Translations under genes and position numbers: made by a program
Source: Oscillospiraceae bacterium
GTDB lineage: Bacteria > Bacillota > Clostridia > Oscillospirales > Oscillospiraceae
Assembly: GCA_017542425.1 (NCBI GenBank)
Contig: JAFXXH010000044.1
Coordinates: 1-35,526 of the forward strand
Reading direction: 5' to 3'
Length of the DNA: 35,526 nt
The notes under the pieces: generated by a model
What the model saw: only the letters and a program-made list of their open reading frames with translations
Database searches by the model: none
What the model was told of the DNA's origin: nothing
Shown: positions 1 to 6,768 of the stretch, in pieces
Layout of the letters: each line of letters opens with the position of its first letter
Numbering within the stretch: the stretch's first letter is position 1

Positions 1-907
1 CCGCCGCCCCGGCCCCCACGATGGTGTGCAGCTCGTCCAGAAACACGCTGGCGTCTGAGCTGCGGCGCAGCTCCCCCCGCAGACTGCGCACCCGGTCCTC
101 GAAATCCCCCCGGTAGCGGGTACCGGCCAGCATCCGGCTCAGGTCCAGCTGCAACAGACGCTTGCCCCGCAGGTCCAGGGGCGCTTCGCCCCCGGCCATG
201 CGCTGGGCCAGGCCCTCCGCCACGGCGGTCTTGCCCACCCCCGGTTCCCCCACCAGCACGGGGTTGTTTTTGCTGCGCCGGGAGAGGATCTGCATCACCC
301 GCCGGATCTCCCGCTCCCGGCCGATGACCGGGTCCAGCCGCCCCTGCCGGGCCAGCTCCGTCAGGTCCCGGCTGTACTGGCCCAGAATGCTCCGGTCCTC
401 GCCCCTGGGCCGCTTTTCCGGGGGCGGAGTCGGCGACACGGCCCCGGCAGGACGGGCGGCCCGGGGGAAGCCGGGGGCAAAGAGGGCCAGCACCTCCCCG
501 TAGAGCCGCTCCAGGTCCAGCCCCGCCCCCTGGAGGATGCGCGCCGCGGCGCAGCCCGGCTCCCGGAGAATGCCCATCAGCAGATGTTCGGTGCCCACAA
601 AGTTGTGGCTCAGCCGCCCGGCGTCGCCGATGGACAGTTCGATGACCCGCCGCGCCCGGGGACTCAGGCCCAGCGCCCTGCCCCCCGGCGCGCCCTTGCC
701 CACGCGCTGCTCCACCAGCGCGGTGAGTTTCGCGTCCGTGAGGCCGTGGGTTCGCAGGACCTTGGCCCCCTGTCCGATGCCCTCCCGGGCAATGCCCAGC
801 AGCAGATGCTCGCTGCCCACATAGCTGTGCCCCAGGGCCTCCGCCGCCTCCTGTGCCCGCTCGATGGCGGTCTTGGCGCGCTCTGTGAATCGGTCGTTGA
901 TGTTCAT
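1..907 (-). CDS. clpC: ClpC-type AAA+ unfoldase, N-terminal 302 residues (cut by window edge)
   Basis: ATP-dependent unfoldase that feeds proteins to the ClpP protease in the cytosol. The visible protein opens with MNINDRFTERAKTAIERAQ, has two Clp_N repeats (about residues 1-140, each with a xGxEHLLxGI motif), then a linker and the first AAA domain with Walker A GEPGVGKT and Walker B FLDELHTI. The rest lies beyond base 1. The start at 907 is preceded by AAAGGGAGG at a good distance. It is the third gene of a ctsR / mcsA-like / clpC group on the minus strand; no mcsB lies between. A strong hairpin (956-991) sits between it and the gene upstream, and no CtsR operator is visible in that gap, so it probably depends on readthrough from the ctsR promoter. 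ClpC rather than ClpA/ClpB fits the CtsR context and the N-domain sequence. Confidence 0.95.
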   Translation of the reverse strand, partial: MNINDRFTERAKTAIERAQEAAEALGHSYVGSEHLLLGIAREGIGQGAKVLRTHGLTDAKLTALVEQRVGKGAPGGRALGLSPRARRVIELSIGDAGRLSHNFVGTEHLLMGILREPGCAAARILQGAGLDLERLYGEVLALFAPGFPRAARPAGAVSPTPPPEKRPRGEDRSILGQYSRDLTELARQGRLDPVIGREREIRRVMQILSRRSKNNPVLVGEPGVGKTAVAEGLAQRMAGGEAPLDLRGKRLLQLDLSRMLAGTRYRGDFEDRVRSLRGELRRSSDASVFLDELHTIVGAGAA

Positions 908-955
908 GGCCTCCCTTTCGTGTTTCGGCATCCTTCGACAGCCCCGGAAAACCGA

Positions 956-991
956 CTTCACCCCGCGCCTTGGCTCTGGCGCGGGGTGAAG
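956..991 (-). terminator. Strong hairpin between mcsA-like gene and clpC
   Basis: A perfect 14-bp inverted repeat (956-969 with 978-991, CTTCACCCCGCGCC) with an 8-nt loop. On the minus strand it is followed by TCGGTTTTCC, a weak U-tract, so it may be a partial terminator or a processing/stabilising hairpin that sets the ClpC level relative to the genes upstream. The remaining part of the 908-1080 gap shows no gene. Confidence 0.55.
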
Positions 992-1080
992 CGGTTTTGG
1001 AGGCTTGCTGGGTTGGTGGTTGATGCGATTTATGGTTGGTTGATTGTCAGTGATGAAAGGGCACGGGGGAGGGGAGCAGC

Positions 1081-1527
1081 TCAGGCTTCCTCCACGGTCT
1101 CCGGCTCGACTACGGCGGCCTCGGTCTCCGGCTCCTGGGCGGTCTCCGGCTCCTGTGCGGTCTCTTCCTCAGCCGGCATCAGGGGCTGGAAGGACCAGCC
1201 GAAGCGGGCGTTGGGCATCATGGCATTCAGCATAGCACCGAAGGACTCGGAGAAGCTGTCGAAGGCGCGCATCATGCTGCGGACGGGGGCGAGAAAATCG
1301 AAGAGGGGATTCTCGTCGGACAGGGGCTCGGGGAGCTCCGGCATAGCGGGGAAGGCGGGGAACAGCTTTTCTGTCTCAGTCAGCAGCGCGGTGGGCTGGA
1401 AGTCCAGGGTGCCGGCATAGCCCTCTTCCCGGGCGCAGGCGGCGCAGTAGTGGTGGTGGCTGAGCTTGCCGTTGACAAAGCTGTTGTAGAAGAAGGTGGC
1501 TTCGTTGTTGCACTTTTCGCACTTCAT
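1081..1527 (-). CDS. McsA-like zinc-finger protein lacking the UVR domain
   Basis: 148 residues. The first 35 residues match the N-terminus of McsA: MKCEKCNNEATFFYN, then a second pair CAAC, giving a CxxC...CxxC zinc site. McsA normally activates the protein-arginine kinase McsB and ends in a UVR coiled-coil motif. Here the rest is instead a hydrophobic/Met-rich middle (about 55-115) and a very acidic tail containing a tandem QEPETAQEPETE repeat; no UVR motif is seen. It lies between ctsR and clpC, where mcsA and mcsB normally sit, and no mcsB follows. It may act as a ClpC or CtsR adaptor without arginine phosphorylation (inference). The start at 1527 has an AAAGGAATT-type ribosome site. Confidence 0.7.
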   Translation of the reverse strand: MKCEKCNNEATFFYNSFVNGKLSHHHYCAACAREEGYAGTLDFQPTALLTETEKLFPAFPAMPELPEPLSDENPLFDFLAPVRSMMRAFDSFSESFGAMLNAMMPNARFGWSFQPLMPAEEETAQEPETAQEPETEAAVVEPETVEEA

Positions 1528-1603
1528 GGTGATAAATTCCTTTCAATAATCAGATTTTTTATAGAGATGGAAGATGATTCCGGGATATACTTTGGAATAA
1601 TTT

Positions 1604-1750
1604 GGAACCGGCACGACCCGTTGAAGGAGGATCGGACCGTGCCGGCGGACTTACTTTGCACGGTCCCGGCGTTTCTGTGACGCCGGAGGAATGGAAACCG
1701 GCACGACCCTGAAAGGAGGATCGGGACCGTGCCGGTGGACTTGCACGGTG
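1604..1750 (-). repeat. Two direct repeats with nested hairpins in the ctsR-mcsA gap
   Basis: The 240-bp gap 1528-1767 has no gene. It carries two copies (1604-1662 and 1693-1750) of a roughly 58-bp unit, each containing CCGGCACG...CGTGCCGG that can fold as a hairpin around a GGAGGATCGG core. Between them CCGGCGTTTCTGTGACGCCGG-type bases (about 1666-1686) form a third hairpin. Together they would make a three-hairpin spacer in the ctsR transcript. Confidence 0.7.
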
Positions 1751-1767
1751 GGTGAGCGGCCTGGCGC

Positions 1768-2226
1768 TCACTCGGCCACATAGGTCACGAGCATGTGCTT
1801 GAGCAGGTTGGCTCGGATTTGGTCCCGCAGCGCGCCCTCGGCGGGCTTCAGCGCGGCGTTCCCCACGGCGGAGAGCATTACGCGGGCCGTGGCCTCGTCC
1901 AGCAGCTCCGCGTCGCGGATGCTGTGGATGGTGCTCTCGGCGGCTCCAGCGTCCAGAGATTCGCCCACGGCGTCTACCGTGTGCATGATCAGCTCCCGGG
2001 CGCTCTCCTGTACGCGGGAGATGCGGATGTATCCGCCGCCGCCCCGTCGGCTTTCCACCGCGAAGCCCCGTTCGGGGGAGAAGCGTGTGGAGAGGACGTA
2101 GTTGATCTGGCTGGGCACACAGGAGAACATCTCCGCCAGTGCGCTGCGCTGGATCTCCGCGATGCCCTGGGCGCTGTCGTCAATGGTCTTCAGGATGAAC
2201 TTTGCGATCAGGTCGCTGGTTGCCAT
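1768..2226 (-). CDS. ctsR: Transcriptional repressor CtsR
   Basis: 152 residues, normal for the family. CtsR represses clp and related stress genes and loses DNA binding on heat or protein stress. The winged helix-turn-helix is clear: AEIQRSALAEMFSCVPSQIN, then TRFSPERGF, then the DNA-contacting wing RRGGGGYIRI. The C-terminal dimerisation region follows. The start MATSDLIAKF at 2226 is chosen because it aligns with known CtsR starts and has a GGGGAGG ribosome site; a longer in-frame extension to 2397 would run through the promoter and both operators. First gene of the ctsR / mcsA-like / clpC group and very likely autoregulated through the sites at 2247-2263 and 2311-2327. Confidence 0.95.
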   Translation of the reverse strand: MATSDLIAKFILKTIDDSAQGIAEIQRSALAEMFSCVPSQINYVLSTRFSPERGFAVESRRGGGGYIRISRVQESARELIMHTVDAVGESLDAGAAESTIHSIRDAELLDEATARVMLSAVGNAALKPAEGALRDQIRANLLKHMLVTYVAE

Positions 2227-2246
2227 TGCGAACACCTCCCCGGCTG

Positions 2247-2263
2247 TCTGACCTTGCTTGACC
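2247..2263 (-). promoter_or_regulatory. CtsR operator, proximal
   Basis: The minus strand reads GGTCAAG-CAA-GGTCAGA. This is the heptamer / 3-nt / heptamer direct repeat known for CtsR sites (RGTCAAA NAN RGTCAAA). It lies 20 bp upstream of the ctsR start and downstream of the -10 box, so bound CtsR would block the start of transcription. Confidence 0.8.
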
Positions 2264-2274
2264 TTTATGGCCCC

Positions 2275-2303
2275 ATTATAGTCAGGGAACGTCAAAAAGA
2301 CAA
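2275..2303 (-). promoter_or_regulatory. ctsR promoter
   Basis: On the minus strand, -35 TTGTCT (2298-2303), 17-bp spacer, -10 TATAAT (2275-2280). It sits exactly between the two CtsR operators. Confidence 0.7.
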
Positions 2304-2310
2304 AGCCGGT

Positions 2311-2327
2311 TTTGACCAATCCTGACC
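2311..2327 (-). promoter_or_regulatory. CtsR operator, distal
   Basis: The minus strand reads GGTCAGG-ATT-GGTCAAA, again heptamer / 3 nt / heptamer. It lies just upstream of the -35 box. Confidence 0.75.
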
Positions 2328-2435
2328 TATCTGGGGCCGTTTTCCGAATCCTACCTGGAGAATGCTCCGCTTTTCTCAAAATTCCTGCGTTTTTCACGGT
2401 TTTTCATTTTTCGCCCGCAAGTGCGGAATTCCCGT

Positions 2436-2463
2436 TTGACATTCCGAGAAACTATGCTACAAT
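2436..2463 (+). promoter_or_regulatory. Ferredoxin promoter
   Basis: TTGACA (2436-2441), 16-bp spacer, TACAAT (2458-2463). It lies 51 bp before the ferredoxin start. Confidence 0.7.
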
Positions 2464-2514
2464 AGGAGCCGTTGGAGCGTATTGCGACAACGAAGCAAAA
2501 AGGAGGGAATCGTT

Positions 2515-2688
2515 ATGTATGTCATCAGTGAGAGCTGCATCGCCTGCGGCGCCTGTGTCGGGGGCTGCCCGGTGGAGGCCATTGTCATGGACGAGGCGCT
2601 GGGCCGTTACGTCATCGACCCGGACAAGTGCATCTCCTGCGGCGCCTGCGCCGGCGGCTGCCCGGTGGAAGCCATCGCCATGGAGTAA
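2515..2688 (+). CDS. Small 2[4Fe-4S] ferredoxin
   Basis: 57 residues, the classic clostridial size. It carries low-potential electrons in the cytosol, for example for pyruvate:ferredoxin oxidoreductase, hydrogenase or radical-SAM enzymes. Two CxxCxxCxxxCP clusters are complete: Cys8/11/14/18 and Cys39/42/45/49, in two near-identical halves (CIACGACVGGCPVEAI and CISCGACAGGCPVEAI), reflecting the ancient internal duplication. The start at 2515 is set by AAGGAGGG 7 nt upstream. It is a single-gene unit with its own promoter (2436-2463) and terminator (2710-2748). Confidence 0.96.
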   Translation: MYVISESCIACGACVGGCPVEAIVMDEALGRYVIDPDKCISCGACAGGCPVEAIAME

Positions 2689-2709
2689 GCCCTGCGCGAC
2701 AGCACGCCA

Positions 2710-2748
2710 AGCCCGATATGGACGAACCATATCGGGCTGTTTTCTTTC
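2710..2748 (+). terminator. Ferredoxin terminator
   Basis: 11-bp perfect stem (AGCCCGATATG at 2710-2720 with 2728-2738), 7-nt loop, then GTTTTCTTTC. Confidence 0.9.
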
Positions 2749-2770
2749 AATGTAAAAGGGAGGACGGCCC

Positions 2771-3475
2771 ATGACCGAGACGCTCTGGCCCGGCGGCCCG
2801 CAACTGAACACCGACGCGGCCTTCCCGCTGTCCACGGACAGCGTGCTGCTGGCCCACTTCGCCGCCGGTCTGCGGGCCAGGCGGATTTTGGACCTGGGCT
2901 GCGGAGCCGGGGTCCTGGCGGTGCTGCTGGCCGAGCGCCACCCGGGGGCGGAGATTGGCGGGATCGAACTGCTGCCGGAGGCGGCGGCGCGCTGCCGGGA
3001 GAACTTCGCGGCCAACGGCCTGGACCCGGCGGGGGTGCTCTGCGCCGACCTGCGGGACTGCCGGAGCCTCTACGCCCCGGGGCGCTTTGACCTGGTGGTG
3101 AGCAATCCGCCCTATTTCCCCCTAGGCCGGGGCTACAGCGCCCCGGAAGCCGCCAGAGCCGCCGCCCGGGACGAGCGCAACTGCACGCTGGACGAGCTCT
3201 GCGCCGCTGCGGCCTACCTGACCCGCTGGGGCGGGGCCTTCGCGCTGGTCCACCGCCCGGAGCGCCTGAGCGAACTGTGCTGCACCCTGAGCCGTCACGG
3301 GCTGGAGCCCAAGCGCCTGCGCCTGGTACACTACCGCGCCGGCTGGGCCCCCAATCTGCTGCTGCTGGAGAGTCGGCGGGGCGGGAAGCCGGGCCTGAAC
3401 ATCGAAAAGCCCCTGCTGATCACGGACGGACAGGGGGGCGACAGCGCGGAAATGCAGGCGGTCTACCACCGCTGA
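2771..3475 (+). CDS. TrmN6/YfiC-type SAM-dependent methyltransferase
   Basis: 234 residues. Rossmann-fold N6-adenine methyltransferase of the COG4123 family; the E. coli member modifies A37 of tRNA1(Val). It has the SAM-binding loop DLGCGAGVLAVLLAER (about residues 41-56), an acidic residue ending the next strand (IELL) and the adenine-methylase catalytic motif N112-P-P-Y115. The start follows AAAAGGGAGG. It is immediately followed by rsmI (16-bp gap) and the two are very likely co-transcribed, a common Firmicutes pairing of RNA-modification genes. The RNA target is inferred from the family only. Confidence 0.9.
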   Translation: MTETLWPGGPQLNTDAAFPLSTDSVLLAHFAAGLRARRILDLGCGAGVLAVLLAERHPGAEIGGIELLPEAAARCRENFAANGLDPAGVLCADLRDCRSLYAPGRFDLVVSNPPYFPLGRGYSAPEAARAAARDERNCTLDELCAAAAYLTRWGGAFALVHRPERLSELCCTLSRHGLEPKRLRLVHYRAGWAPNLLLLESRRGGKPGLNIEKPLLITDGQGGDSAEMQAVYHR

Positions 3476-3491
3476 CAAGGAGGGAGAGACC

Positions 3492-4322
3492 ATGCCCGGT
3501 ACCTTATATCTGGTGGGCACGCCCATCGGGAATCTCGGCGATCTCAGCCCCCGGGCGGCCGAGACGCTGCGGCAGGCGGACTTCGTCGCGGCGGAGGACA
3601 CCCGCGTGACGCTGAAGCTGCTGAACCATCTGGACATCAAAAAACCCCTGGTCTGCTATTTCGAGCACAACCGGGCGCAGATGGGCGAGAAGCTGCTGGC
3701 CCGGCTCCTGGCCGGGGAGAACTGCGCCCTGGTGACGGACGCGGGAATGCCGGCCATCTCCGATCCGGGGGAGGACATCGTGCGCCAGTGCGCAGAAGCC
3801 GGGGTACCGGTCTGCCCGGTGCCTGGGCCCAGCGCCCTGGTGACGGCCCTGGCGGTCTCCGGTCTGCCCACGGGGCGCTTCACCTTTGAAGGCTTCCTCT
3901 CCACCACGGCGAAAAACCGCCGGGCACACCTGGAGAGTTTGCGGGAGGAGCGGCGGACTATGATCTTCTACGAGGCCCCCCACAAGCTGCTGCGCACCCT
4001 GGCGGACCTGCTGGAGACCTTCGGCGACCGGGAGCTGGCCCTGTGCCGGGAGCTGACCAAGCTGCACGAAGAGGTAATCCACACCACGCTGGCCCAGGCC
4101 CCGGCGCGCTTCCGGGAAAATCCGCCCCGGGGGGAGTTCGTGCTGGTGGTGTCCGGCGCGCCGGAGCCGACCGGCCCCGGCATGACAGAGGAAGCCGCCC
4201 TGGAACTGGTGCGGCGGAAGATGCGGGCGGGCCTCAGCCGCAAGGACGCCTGCAAGGCGGCGGCGGAGGCTTCGGGCCTGCCCCGCCGGACCTTGTACGA
4301 GCGTTCCCTGGAGGACGGCTGA
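3492..4322 (+). CDS. rsmI: 16S rRNA (cytidine-1402-2'-O)-methyltransferase RsmI
   Basis: 276 residues, the usual length. RsmI adds a 2'-O-methyl group to C1402 in the decoding centre of 16S rRNA, using SAM. Signatures: N-terminal GTLYLVGTPIGNLGDLSPRA, then ADFVAAEDTR, CALVTDAGMPAISDPG, and PVPGPSALVTALAVSGLPT, all typical of the tetrapyrrole-methylase fold used by RsmI. The C-terminal helical part (about 225-276) is also present. Ribosome site AAGGAGGG before ATG 3492. The methyltransferase gene lies 16 bp upstream and the SIMPL gene 31 bp downstream. Confidence 0.96.
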   Translation: MPGTLYLVGTPIGNLGDLSPRAAETLRQADFVAAEDTRVTLKLLNHLDIKKPLVCYFEHNRAQMGEKLLARLLAGENCALVTDAGMPAISDPGEDIVRQCAEAGVPVCPVPGPSALVTALAVSGLPTGRFTFEGFLSTTAKNRRAHLESLREERRTMIFYEAPHKLLRTLADLLETFGDRELALCRELTKLHEEVIHTTLAQAPARFRENPPRGEFVLVVSGAPEPTGPGMTEEAALELVRRKMRAGLSRKDACKAAAEASGLPRRTLYERSLEDG

Positions 4323-4353
4323 TCCATTTGATATGCGACAGGAGAAGAGAGCC

Positions 4354-5025
4354 ATGAAACGAACCATCACCGTAACGGGCACGGGCGCGGTGCGCCTGAA
4401 CCCGGATCTGATCGTCCTGCCCGTGACCCTGGCGGCGCGGGACGAGGACTATTCCGCCCTGACCGCCCGGAGCGCGGAGGCCCTGGAGGCCCTGCGCGCC
4501 GCCCTGGCCACGGCGGGCTTTGAAGCCGACGCACTCAAGACCCTGACCTTGGACATCCATCCGGTGTTCGAGGGGGAGCACGACGCCAAAGGCGTCTGGC
4601 GTCAGGTCTTCCGGGGCTATGAGCTGCGCCACGAGCTGCGTCTGCGCTTTCCCGTGGACGCGGCCCGGCTGGCGGGGGTGCTGTCCGCCCTGGCCGACTG
4701 CCCGGCCCGACCGGAGTTTTCCGTCCAGTTCACCGTGGCGGAGCCGGAGACGGCCAAGCGCGCCCTGCTGGCCGACGCGGCCCGGGACGCCCGGGCCAAG
4801 GCGGAGACCCTCTCCGCCGCCGCCGGGGCCGCCCTGGGCAGCCTCCTGGCCGTGCGCTGCGACTGGAACGGCGCGGACTTCCGCTCCCCCACCCGCCTGA
4901 ACTGCGCCGAGGCCGGCCTGGCCAAGACCCGCGCCGCCATCGACGTGAGCCCGGAAGAAGTGGGCGAACAGGTCAGCGCGGTCTTCGTCTGGGAGCTGAA
5001 GGACAAATCCGGGCGCGGCGACTGA
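4354..5025 (+). CDS. SIMPL (DUF541) domain protein
   Basis: 223 residues. The fold is recognised by [22 protein letters not shown] at the start (about residues 4-25), the middle [15 protein letters not shown], the repeat-like [25 protein letters not shown] and the closing [14 protein letters not shown] proteins form oligomers and their biochemical role is poorly known; many are periplasmic, but here no signal peptide is seen, so a cytosolic location is likely. Start chosen at 4354, not the earlier in-frame ATG at 4333, because AGGAGAAGAGAG precedes it and the family pattern begins at once. In the same strand run as rsmI and the next gene. Confidence 0.85.
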   Translation: MKRTITVTGTGAVRLNPDLIVLPVTLAARDEDYSALTARSAEALEALRAALATAGFEADALKTLTLDIHPVFEGEHDAKGVWRQVFRGYELRHELRLRFPVDAARLAGVLSALADCPARPEFSVQFTVAEPETAKRALLADAARDARAKAETLSAAAGAALGSLLAVRCDWNGADFRSPTRLNCAEAGLAKTRAAIDVSPEEVGEQVSAVFVWELKDKSGRGD

Positions 5026-5034
5026 ACCCGTGCC

Positions 5035-5574
5035 ATGCAGACGCCATACGCGCCCGTCCGCCCGCTGCGGGAGGCCTATCACAGCACGGCGGAGTTTTCC
5101 GGCTATGTGAAGCACTGCGGCCCCACGGCGGTGACGAATCTGCTGCTGAGCCTCCTGCCCGCCCCGCCCCCGGCAAAGGCGCTGTTCCGGAAGGTGGCGG
5201 AGCTGGGGCGGCAAAAACTGGTCTACGTCAACCGCAACCTGCCCCTGGGCCTGGGCGGCACCTCCGACGCCCTGACCGGGCCATATCTCCGCGCCGCGTT
5301 GCGGATGTGCGGCCTGACCGGGGTGCAGATCGGCCTGCGCCGCCCCCTGACGGAGCGCTTCGCCCGGGCGGCCCTGGGCCGGGGCAGCCTGCTCTATATC
5401 CAGCTGCGCCGCCACAGGAAATACGGCAGCCACCACATCCTTTGTTATGGAATGGAGCCGGACGGAAGCCTCCGCCTGGCCGACGGCTGGGCCGCCGCCC
5501 CGGTGCGCCTCCCGGTCAAAGACCTGGGTCTGGCCTTCTGCCTGGAGCTGCGCTTTCCGGGCGCGGAGCGCTGA
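5035..5574 (+). CDS. C39-like cysteine-peptidase-fold protein, cytosolic
   Basis: 179 residues starting 9 bp after the SIMPL gene. No close family is recognised, but the layout of a papain/C39 fold is visible: [12 protein letters not shown] with candidate nucleophile Cys28, a candidate His133/His134 in [11 protein letters not shown], and Asp150 in RLADGW. No signal peptide and no transporter or GG-leader context is present, so this is not an obvious bacteriocin-processing peptidase. It may be a cytosolic peptidase or amidase, or a catalytically changed relative. The ribosome site is weak (GAACCCGTGCC), suggesting translational coupling to the gene before it. Confidence 0.55.
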   Translation: MQTPYAPVRPLREAYHSTAEFSGYVKHCGPTAVTNLLLSLLPAPPPAKALFRKVAELGRQKLVYVNRNLPLGLGGTSDALTGPYLRAALRMCGLTGVQIGLRRPLTERFARAALGRGSLLYIQLRRHRKYGSHHILCYGMEPDGSLRLADGWAAAPVRLPVKDLGLAFCLELRFPGAER

Positions 5575-5630
5575 GGAAAAGCTGCGGGATATGTGTATCA
5601 TTCAGGTTTCGACTGTTTCATCACTTGTCC

Positions 5631-5659
5631 TTGACAAACGGGACCGGATTTGATACTCT
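5631..5659 (+). promoter_or_regulatory. hup promoter
   Basis: TTGACA (5631-5636), 17-bp spacer, TACTCT (5654-5659) with an extended TG at 5651-5652. It lies 71 bp before the HU start. Confidence 0.65.
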
Positions 5660-5729
5660 GTCTTCACGCATTTTTGAGGACGACGGACGGCCACAGCGCC
5701 GTCCGGGAATACAGGAGGAGGAACCAGGC

Positions 5730-6005
5730 ATGAACAAGTCTGAGCTCATTGCCGCCGTCGCGGAGAAAACCGGACTTTCCAGGAAAGACAGCGAGAAGGC
5801 GCTGACGGCCACCTTCGACATCATGACCGCCGCGCTCCAGGCCGGAGAGCGGGTCCAGCTCTTTGGCTTCGGCGTGTTTGAGACCAAAGACCGCCCGGCG
5901 CGGATGGGCCGCAACCCCCGGACCCTGGAGGAAATCGCCATCCCCGCTTCCCGCAGCCCGGTGTTCAAGGCCGGCAAGGCGCTGAAAGACGCCGTAGACC
6001 TGTAA
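5730..6005 (+). CDS. hup: DNA-binding protein HU
   Basis: 91 residues, typical of HU. A nucleoid protein that bends DNA as a dimer. The N-terminal helices [20 protein letters not shown], the beta-arm region with [21 protein letters not shown] (intercalating region RMGRNPRT) and C-terminal [13 protein letters not shown] are all intact. The arm tip is IPASRSPVF, slightly different from the usual IPAxxxPxF only in the Ser residues. Ribosome site AGGAGGAGG at 5713-5721. Own promoter upstream, terminator-like hairpin downstream, then rqcP. Confidence 0.95.
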   Translation: MNKSELIAAVAEKTGLSRKDSEKALTATFDIMTAALQAGERVQLFGFGVFETKDRPARMGRNPRTLEEIAIPASRSPVFKAGKALKDAVDL

Positions 6006-6015
6006 AGGCCAAGCA

Positions 6016-6048
6016 AAGCAGCCGCGCCCCAGTTGCGGCTGCTTTTCC
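6016..6048 (+). terminator. Hairpin between hup and rqcP
   Basis: Perfect 10-bp stem (AAGCAGCCGC at 6016-6025 with 6035-6044), 9-nt loop, then TTCCC after the T-rich stem end. Likely a partial terminator, giving far more HU than RqcP transcript. Confidence 0.75.
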
Positions 6049-6067
6049 CATCTCAGGAGGAATCATC

Positions 6068-6310
6068 ATGCGAATCGACAAATATCTGAAAGTATCCCGG
6101 CTCATCAAGCGCCGCAGCGTGGCCAACGACGCCAGCGACGCCGGGCGCGTCAGCGTCAACGGCAAGCCGGTGAAGGCCAGCTATCAGGTGAAGCTGGGGG
6201 ACGTGATCGAGATCGCCTTCGGCCAGCGCACCTTGAAGGTGGAGGTCACGGAAATCAACGAAAACGCCACAAAAGCCGGGGCTTCCGCCATGTACCGGGA
6301 GCTGGCGTGA
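6068..6310 (+). CDS. rqcP: RqcP-type S4-domain RNA-binding protein
   Basis: 80 residues, matching the RqcP/YabO/Hsp15-like family. RqcP helps RqcH add alanine tails to nascent chains on split 50S subunits in ribosome quality control. The S4 motif is clear: MRIDKYLKVSRLIKRRSVAN, then DAGRVSVNGKPVKASYQVKLGDVIEI. The family's position next to HU is conserved in Firmicutes (yabO neighbourhood). Ribosome site AGGAGGAATC before ATG 6068. Followed by a clear terminator at 6352-6388. Confidence 0.9.
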   Translation: MRIDKYLKVSRLIKRRSVANDASDAGRVSVNGKPVKASYQVKLGDVIEIAFGQRTLKVEVTEINENATKAGASAMYRELA

Positions 6311-6351
6311 GAGAGCGGTGGAAAAATCGAATCTGAAAAGCACAAAATGAT

Positions 6352-6388
6352 GGCGCAAGCGATTTACAAACCGTTTGCGCCCTTTTTT
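6352..6388 (+). terminator. rqcP terminator
   Basis: 10-bp stem with one G-U pair (GGCGCAAGCG at 6352-6361 with CGTTTGCGCC at 6372-6381), then a run of six T. It ends the hup-rqcP unit and insulates the toxin-antitoxin cassette. Confidence 0.85.
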
Positions 6389-6427
6389 GACGCTCCTGGA
6401 AATTATTTGACTTCCACTTGAAGAGTA

Positions 6428-6456
6428 TTGACAAACGCTTGCGCATACGATATCAT
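6428..6456 (+). promoter_or_regulatory. Toxin-antitoxin promoter
   Basis: TTGACA (6428-6433), 17-bp spacer, TATCAT (6451-6456), ending 21 bp before the toxin start. It overlaps an AT-rich near-palindrome (ATACGATATCATATAT), a plausible operator for the ribbon-helix-helix antitoxin (inference). Confidence 0.75.
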
Positions 6457-6477
6457 ATATGAAAGCGAGGTGAGACG

Positions 6478-6723
6478 ATGGAGATATATCTAAAGAAGCA
6501 GCCGCAAAAATATTTAGACTCTTTGGATGAACCAACACGAAAGAAACTCTATAAGGCACTGGATCAATTGGCGCAGATGAAAGGTGATATCAGGCCACTA
6601 CGAGGAACTTCAAACTTATACCGATTCAAGATCCATCATTATCGTATTATTTTTGAATGGATCAAAGGTGGAATAATCATCACTGTTATTGAAATTAATG
6701 CCCGCACAAACATCAAATACTAA
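6478..6723 (+). CDS. RelE/ParE-superfamily toxin
   Basis: 81 residues. The fold is recognised by MEIYLKKQPQKYLDSLDEPTRKKL at the start, the DIRPLRGTSNLYRFKIHHYRIIFEW core (Leu-Arg-Gly...Tyr-Arg...Tyr-Arg-Ile) and the last strand IITVIEINARTNIKY. RelE-type members cut ribosome-bound mRNA and ParE-type members poison gyrase; the sequence alone does not decide. Base composition is clearly AT-richer than the flanking housekeeping genes, consistent with acquisition by transfer. It precedes its probable antitoxin by about 45 bp, the reverse of the usual antitoxin-first order. Confidence 0.85.
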   Translation: MEIYLKKQPQKYLDSLDEPTRKKLYKALDQLAQMKGDIRPLRGTSNLYRFKIHHYRIIFEWIKGGIIITVIEINARTNIKY

Positions 6724-6768
6724 TTATAGTCGACTATTTCTGCTCTTCTACCCAAAATGGTGATTTTT

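Noticed and set aside
2275-2295. TTGACG nine bases before TATAAT in the ctsR promoter, a spacing also seen before the gene at 23523
   Set aside because: Nine bases is too short for sigma-A. In ctsR a 17-bp -35 exists. The repeat of the pattern is probably chance.
2227-2397. N-terminal extension of CtsR to 2397
   Set aside because: It would place the promoter and both CtsR operators inside the coding region, and the family begins at MATSDL.
4234-5601. Long minus-strand open frame opposite the SIMPL and C39-like genes
   Set aside because: Composition typical of an antisense shadow, and the plus-strand proteins are recognisable.
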